From NCBI GenBank assembly GCA_041399205.1, contig JAWKTK010000025.1, positions 1 through 64,000 on the forward strand: a stretch of DNA of 64,000 nucleotides, given 5' to 3'. Source of the stretch: JAGQOZ01 sp041399205 (GTDB lineage Bacteria; Planctomycetota; Planctomycetia; Pirellulales; Pirellulaceae). Within the stretch, counting starts at the first letter, position 1. Every line of letters starts with the position of its first letter. The notes under the pieces are model-generated. The model worked only from the letters and a program-made list of their open reading frames with translations, did no database searches and had not been told where the DNA came from. Shown piece by piece: positions 60,022 to 64,000 of this stretch. The position numbers and the translations under genes are program-made.

Positions 60022-61121
60022 TTCGCTGCCAGCTCCAGAATCAACGCCGCAGCGTCGTGATTTCCGATACGCATGTGATCTTGTTGCAACGCTGCGCGCA
60101 TCCGTGCAATGCGCTGCTGGTCATCGCACAGCGTCATGATTTCGTGCGCCGCGTTCGGTCCTGGCTGTACCACCGCCGCCAGACCGGATTGCGCCAACCT
60201 GGTCACTCGGTCTCGTTGGTCATCGTGAGTGCGAGGACTGGGGATGAACACCGCTGGCGTCTTGGTTGCTCGCAATTCCGTTACTGTGTTGTAACCACCC
60301 GCAGACAGAAACAGATGGCTCAGTGGCATCAAATGCACTAAGTCCGGTTCTTGCGAAACGACAATCATGCCGGGGCGTGGCGGAAACGAGCCTGAGTAAT
60401 TCGGGCCCAAAACGACAATATGTTTCAGCTGCGGTTGTCGCGAATGCAGCGCATCGTGTACGTCGGAAACGGTTTGCAAAAATTCGTCGGCTTCCGTCTG
60501 GAACCCGCCGCCTCCCGGTGTAGAGACAAGCGTAAACGTGGACTGATGTAAATTGTAATTTTCGGTCAAACGGCGTTGTTGCCGAGCATCGTGTGGCCGA
60601 ACAATCGCACCGACAAAGTGTGTTTTGGCTTGTAGGTGACAAGGAATTGAGATGTCAAATTCGGCACGTTCGTGCGGCACGATGATAAGGTCAGATGCCG
60701 CCACCAGCGGATCTTGCAGGACTTGCTGCTGGCGAACCGCTGCGCATTTTCGCATGATGTACGCGACCTTAACGCCCTGAAGGGAACTTCGAATTTCTTC
60801 GGTCTTGGGCAGCACGGTATCCAAGACTACCACGTCGGGCGATGTGCAATCTAGCACGTGGTTCCAGCGTTCGGCCGAATCATCCATTTCGTGGACGTAG
60901 TGGCAATCGAGTTGGTGAAAGCCTTCCGGCCTGGCCGCCTTGGCAAAGAACGTGATCTCTGTTTGCGGAGCTAAGGCCTTTAACTGTGACGCAATATTGA
61001 AGCCTCGCATCAAGTGCCCCAGCCCTCGACGATTATACGTGTGGAACAAGATCTTGGCCGAATGATGCAACGTTGCTTTGGTGTTCGATGCGTCGGAAAA
61101 GGACGCGGTAGATGAAGTCAT
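60018..61121 (-). CDS. GT28/MurG-like predicted glycosyltransferase (COG4671 type)
   Basis: An intact 367-residue GT-B enzyme. The N-terminus has ILFHTYNRRGLGHLMRGFNI, a Gly-rich acceptor loop followed by VVVLDTVLP. The C-terminal half has TLVSTPGGGGFQTEADEF, HIVVLGPNYSGSFPP and LFLSAGGYNTVTELRATKTP, the nucleotide-sugar site of MurG/GT28-like enzymes. It overlaps both neighbours by 4 bases (GT4 upstream, phosphotransferase downstream), a tightly coupled operon. A relative starts at 63321 on the other strand. The product is unknown. Confidence 0.9.
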   Translation of the reverse strand: MTSSTASFSDASNTKATLHHSAKILFHTYNRRGLGHLMRGFNIASQLKALAPQTEITFFAKAARPEGFHQLDCHYVHEMDDSAERWNHVLDCTSPDVVVLDTVLPKTEEIRSSLQGVKVAYIMRKCAAVRQQQVLQDPLVAASDLIIVPHERAEFDISIPCHLQAKTHFVGAIVRPHDARQQRRLTENYNLHQSTFTLVSTPGGGGFQTEADEFLQTVSDVHDALHSRQPQLKHIVVLGPNYSGSFPPRPGMIVVSQEPDLVHLMPLSHLFLSAGGYNTVTELRATKTPAVFIPSPRTHDDQRDRVTRLAQSGLAAVVQPGPNAAHEIMTLCDDQQRIARMRAALQQDHMRIGNHDAAALILELAAK

Positions 61122-62362
61122 GGTTTCGCTCCCACAAGCGAAGTGGCCGATTCGCGGAAGACTTGACGCAATTGGTTTGTGCTGTGGTGGATGTCAAACG
61201 ATTCTTCCATCAATCGTCGGGCGTTTTGCGACAACTGTTTCGCCAGGTGCGCATCTTGCAATAGGCTGTGCATGGCCACAGCCAGCGCCGAAGCATCTTG
61301 GGGCGGCGTTAACAGGCCGGTTTGTCCGTGGAGCACCACTTCAGGAATTCCCGTGACAGCTGTAGAAACACATGGCGTGCCCAGCGCCATCGCTTCCAAT
61401 AGTACCGTAGGCAGGCCGTCGCGATCACCGTCTTCGGCAACTTCGCACGGCGCGGCCAACAGAGCTGCTTGACACAATCGCGTTTGGACTTCTTCTGACG
61501 GCAGTGCGCCGAGAAGTTGAATTTGTGATTCCAATCCGTGACGATGAATCTTCAGCCGCAATTCGTTTTCCAATGGGCCACTGCCAATGATATGACACTG
61601 TAGCTGCGAATGACCTTGCTGAATCAGTTGGGCACACGCATCAATCAGCGTGGCAAATCCCTTTTTCTGTATCAATCGTCCCACGGCCAAAACAATCGGC
61701 AATCGATTCACTGGCGGCGAATAAGTAAATTCGTCCAGGTTCAGCCCGTTGTAGACCAGTGACACTCGGTCAGCATGCGGCGCGAAGCGTGTCTGCAGGT
61801 AATCTACATTGAATTGGCTGACGGTGATAATGCGTGCCGCATCTTGGATACGACGCTCCAATGCCGCTTGATCCACGCTTTCGTGAAAGATGTCTCGCGC
61901 GTGAGCTGTAAACGAATAAGAGACCGCTGCGATCTTCGCGGCCAGGCGAGCGACTTCGGCCGCCGTATTACCGAAGTGAGCGTGTAGGTGTTGGATCGAT
62001 CTCTGCCGAATGGCCATCGCCAGTCGAGCAGCCTGAAAGAGTTCGACGGTCGTCGCCTGCGGTTCGTCTCGCAGTACATCCCACACTTCCGGGCACAATT
62101 CTGCCGTGTGGTGAATCTGTTGCAGAAAATCATGCGGTGTGTGTGGCACTTGGTCCAAGTAGTGCACGGGCGCAGTGACTTGGCTTAGTTTTTGATGAAA
62201 GCGACCGTCGTTGGGCCGGCGTAACGAAAACAGATCTAGCGCTTGGCCAGCTTGTTGGTGCGCCAAGATTTCATTGACGATAAAGGTCTGCGAAAAGCGC
62301 GGATACACTTTCAGGACATAAGCAACGCGGTGTTTGTTGGGTGAAGTCATCGGATGTGCCAA
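61118..62362 (-). CDS. GT4-family glycosyltransferase
   Basis: An intact 414-residue glycosyltransferase. The N-terminal part starts RVAYVLKVYPRFSQTFIVNE and has HLHAHFGNTAAEVARLAAKI. The C-terminal part has IVLAVGRLIQKKGFATLIDA, CHIIGSGPLENELRL, LLGALPSEEV and DGLPTVLLEAMALGTPCVST, the full GT4 signature. The start is the ATG at 62362 or, four codons in, the ATG at 62350. It is 36 bases after the HEAT-repeat gene and overlaps the next glycosyltransferase by 4 bases. Confidence 0.93.
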   Translation of the reverse strand: MAHPMTSPNKHRVAYVLKVYPRFSQTFIVNEILAHQQAGQALDLFSLRRPNDGRFHQKLSQVTAPVHYLDQVPHTPHDFLQQIHHTAELCPEVWDVLRDEPQATTVELFQAARLAMAIRQRSIQHLHAHFGNTAAEVARLAAKIAAVSYSFTAHARDIFHESVDQAALERRIQDAARIITVSQFNVDYLQTRFAPHADRVSLVYNGLNLDEFTYSPPVNRLPIVLAVGRLIQKKGFATLIDACAQLIQQGHSQLQCHIIGSGPLENELRLKIHRHGLESQIQLLGALPSEEVQTRLCQAALLAAPCEVAEDGDRDGLPTVLLEAMALGTPCVSTAVTGIPEVVLHGQTGLLTPPQDASALAVAMHSLLQDAHLAKQLSQNARRLMEESFDIHHSTNQLRQVFRESATSLVGAKP

Positions 62363-62398
62363 TCTGAGAATTCGAAGGTGGAGAATAATTGTTGAGTG

Positions 62399-62995
62399 TT
62401 AGTTTGCGGCCACTTGGCGTTGGCCTTGGTCGATCATGCCCAAAGCTTCTTCGGCTACTTGTTGAATGGCGGCGCTGTTCGAACGTTTTAGTTGACGCAA
62501 GCGAGGAACGGCTTGGCGAGCAGGACTACCGATTTTGCCCAGGGTTCGCATGGCGTAGCAAACTACGTCTTCGCTGGGATCATCTAAGGCCTGTATCAGT
62601 TGTGGCATAACGTCTTGGCTCTCGTCACCGATTTTGCACAGAGCCTTAGCGGCGTAATATCGGATGCGATCTTCGTTCTGTTGGTCTAGCATGGCGGCGG
62701 CCAGTTCAGCCATGGCCGGAGTCGCTCGATCTTCCAGTTTGGCCAAACACTTGGCCGCGCGGTAACGAACCGTAGCGTCGTTGTCTGTTAATGCCTCGGC
62801 CAACGGCGTGGCGTCCAATTCGTCTGCTTGCTGGGATTCAATCCGATCTTCAATCTGCTTGATGGCAGCGATGCGTTCGAGCGAATCGGGCGAGTCCAGC
62901 GTTTCCACCAGCGAATTCATTTCGGGTTGGCAGCCGCATTGCAGAAGCAGTGAAACAATCAGCAATTGGCCTGTGATTCCGGAAAGACGGGGCAT
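62399..62995 (-). CDS. HEAT-repeat protein, probable lipoprotein
   Basis: A 198-residue exported protein. The N-terminus (ITGQLLIVSLLLQCGCQPE) looks like a lipoprotein signal, although the residues before Cys are not a perfect lipobox. The rest is four or five HEAT/PBS repeats of about 35 residues: LAEALTDNDATVRYRAAKCL, LDQQNEDRIRYYAAKALCKI, LDDPSEDVVCYAMRTLGKIG and LKRSNSAAIQQVAEEALGMI. It is a probable protein-interaction scaffold at the envelope. It leads the glycosyltransferase/phosphotransferase set by position and may share its promoter. Confidence 0.85.
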   Translation of the reverse strand: MPRLSGITGQLLIVSLLLQCGCQPEMNSLVETLDSPDSLERIAAIKQIEDRIESQQADELDATPLAEALTDNDATVRYRAAKCLAKLEDRATPAMAELAAAMLDQQNEDRIRYYAAKALCKIGDESQDVMPQLIQALDDPSEDVVCYAMRTLGKIGSPARQAVPRLRQLKRSNSAAIQQVAEEALGMIDQGQRQVAAN

Positions 62996-63320
62996 GATAC
63001 GACTCCTTTATGCGAACAGAAACATCAAGCGGCCATGGTCGCGGTGACCGCTGGCCTTCGCACTGATAGAGTCCAAGTCGCTGTGCATCACCGCCACGTT
63101 TTTTTTTGTCTCCAGATCACGATGTAAACACAGTCCCACTACCGATGCTACGCGATCAAAGTGCGTCAGCCGATTTACACGTATGTTCAGCAAACGTTCT
63201 TCTTGCCTGTGAATTTTTTGTGGCGGGATTGGGGCGTCCAATTTCCTCTTGAAGTAGACCCCGTCGCCGCGAGTGTTTGCGGCGGGCAGGAAAATTGGCG
63301 TTTCTTCTAGGATTTGTGCG
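62996..63320. other. Divergent intergenic region
   Basis: 325 bases between the HEAT-repeat gene and the rightward glycosyltransferase. It contains a GC-rich inverted repeat (cgccgc with gcggcg, about 63268-63288) without a T-run, and AGGA 9 bases before the ATG at 63321. No RNA gene is seen. Confidence 0.35.
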
Positions 63321-64000
63321 ATGAGTGCCACCACAGATAAGCTCAGAATACTGCTTTATTCGCATGACACGGTCGGTTTGGGGCATATTCGTCGCAATCA
63401 ATCGATTGCTTGTGGATTGGCCAATTGTCTTCACGACCCCGCCATTTTGATGGTCTCGGGCGCTCGGCAGTGCACCTTGTTCGAAATGCCAAAATCGATT
63501 GATTTTGTCACGATTCCTTCGCTGCGAAAGGCTAGTACTGGCGGCTATGAGGCTAGGAACCCTGCTCTTTCGTTAGGCGAAGCGATGGCCCTGCGAACCG
63601 AGATTCTGCGGTCAGTGATCACTTCGTTTCAACCCGACGTCTTCATTGCGGACAAAGTGCCGTTGGGCGTTTACGGTGAATTGGAACCCGCGCTCAAAAC
63701 GCTCCGGCAGCAACCGTATGCTCGTTGTGTCTTGGGATTGCGAGACATCTTGGACGAACCCGAACAGACGCAGATGGATTGGGAAGCGAATGAATGCAAT
63801 CGAGCGATCAAGGACTACTATGACGAAGTTTGGGTCTACGGCGATCAAGGGTTTTACGATGCCGGTCGCGAATATCATTTGCCGGCACATGTCCAACGCA
63901 AAATGGTCTACACCGGATACTTAGACCGATCTGTGCCGCAAAACGGCGGTGTAGCAAACGAGTCTGCCGTCAATTTGTTTGACGATATTCCAGGGCGAAT
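63321..64000 (+). CDS. GT28-like predicted glycosyltransferase (COG4671 type), partial at window edge
   Basis: The first 226 codons of a gene running off the right edge. The ATG at 63321 starts MSATTDKLRILLYSHDTVGL, continuing GHIRRNQSIACGLANCL and ILMVSGARQCTLFEMP. The D-T-V-G-L-G-H-I-R-R-N pattern matches the RRGLGHLMRG loop of the leftward enzyme at 60018-61121, so the two are relatives. VFIADKVPLGVYGELEPALK and CVLGLRDILDEPEQTQMDWE follow, typical of COG4671. It is divergent from the other glycosyltransferase operon and probably acts in the same pathway. Confidence 0.88.
   Translation, partial: MSATTDKLRILLYSHDTVGLGHIRRNQSIACGLANCLHDPAILMVSGARQCTLFEMPKSIDFVTIPSLRKASTGGYEARNPALSLGEAMALRTEILRSVITSFQPDVFIADKVPLGVYGELEPALKTLRQQPYARCVLGLRDILDEPEQTQMDWEANECNRAIKDYYDEVWVYGDQGFYDAGREYHLPAHVQRKMVYTGYLDRSVPQNGGVANESAVNLFDDIPGR

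Overview
The window is bacterial and almost certainly from a planctomycete, most likely the Pirellulales. The support is gene content: secreted proteins starting with LEPR-XLL-like motifs (LEDRQML, LEVRSLL, LEQRQMM), dockerin-type C-termini, ELWxxDGT repeats, a PVC-type dehydrogenase/cytochrome c fusion, clustered sulfatases, an ECF sigma factor beside a Ser/Thr kinase, and a small membrane protein starting MENPYESP. GC content looks moderate. I recognise no tRNA, rRNA, CRISPR array, prophage or insertion sequence.

Layout. 0-8.3 kb: a YebC-family protein, a giant ELWxxDGT surface protein and a two-subunit molybdenum hydroxylase. 8.5-13.1 kb: two GT4 glycosyltransferases, then an SDR and a zinc MDR dehydrogenase. 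13.2-24.6 kb: an ECF sigma factor divergent from a membrane Ser/Thr kinase, a NamZ-type N-acetylmuramidase with a sodium/solute symporter, and a giant adhesin-like protein (about eight cadherin-like repeats, a beta-propeller and two dockerin-like modules). 24.8-37.4 kb: small hypotheticals, a UPF0316 membrane protein, a three-gene operon (membrane protein, Nramp-like transporter, phosphoesterase), a sigma/anti-sigma/coiled-coil operon, an orphan histidine kinase and a site-2 protease. 37.7-42.9 kb: a TerB protein, a small dockerin protein, a three-gene sugar-catabolism cassette and an orphan DNA methyltransferase. 43.2-48.7 kb: polysaccharide deacetylase, flippase, glycosyltransferase and a GNAT-nitrilase fusion. 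49.2-54.2 kb: a 1655-residue multidomain redox protein. 54.5-64 kb: small hypotheticals, two sulfatases, then a phosphotransferase/glycosyltransferase operon with a further glycosyltransferase running off the right edge.

The genes suggest an organism that degrades and builds polysaccharides: sulfatases, sugar dehydrogenases, an isomerase and a muramidase with transporter on one side; deacetylase, flippase and several glycosyltransferases on the other. Regulation is by ECF sigma factors, kinases and intramembrane proteolysis.

A major caveat: many recognisable genes are broken by small frameshifts, concentrated at 13.6-23.5, 43-48.7 and 55.4-59.5 kb, while 37.7-42.9, 49.2-54.2 and 60-64 kb are clean. 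Several breaks lie in short homopolymers, so sequencing or assembly indels are the simplest explanation. Broken genes are given one entry across their full apparent extent.
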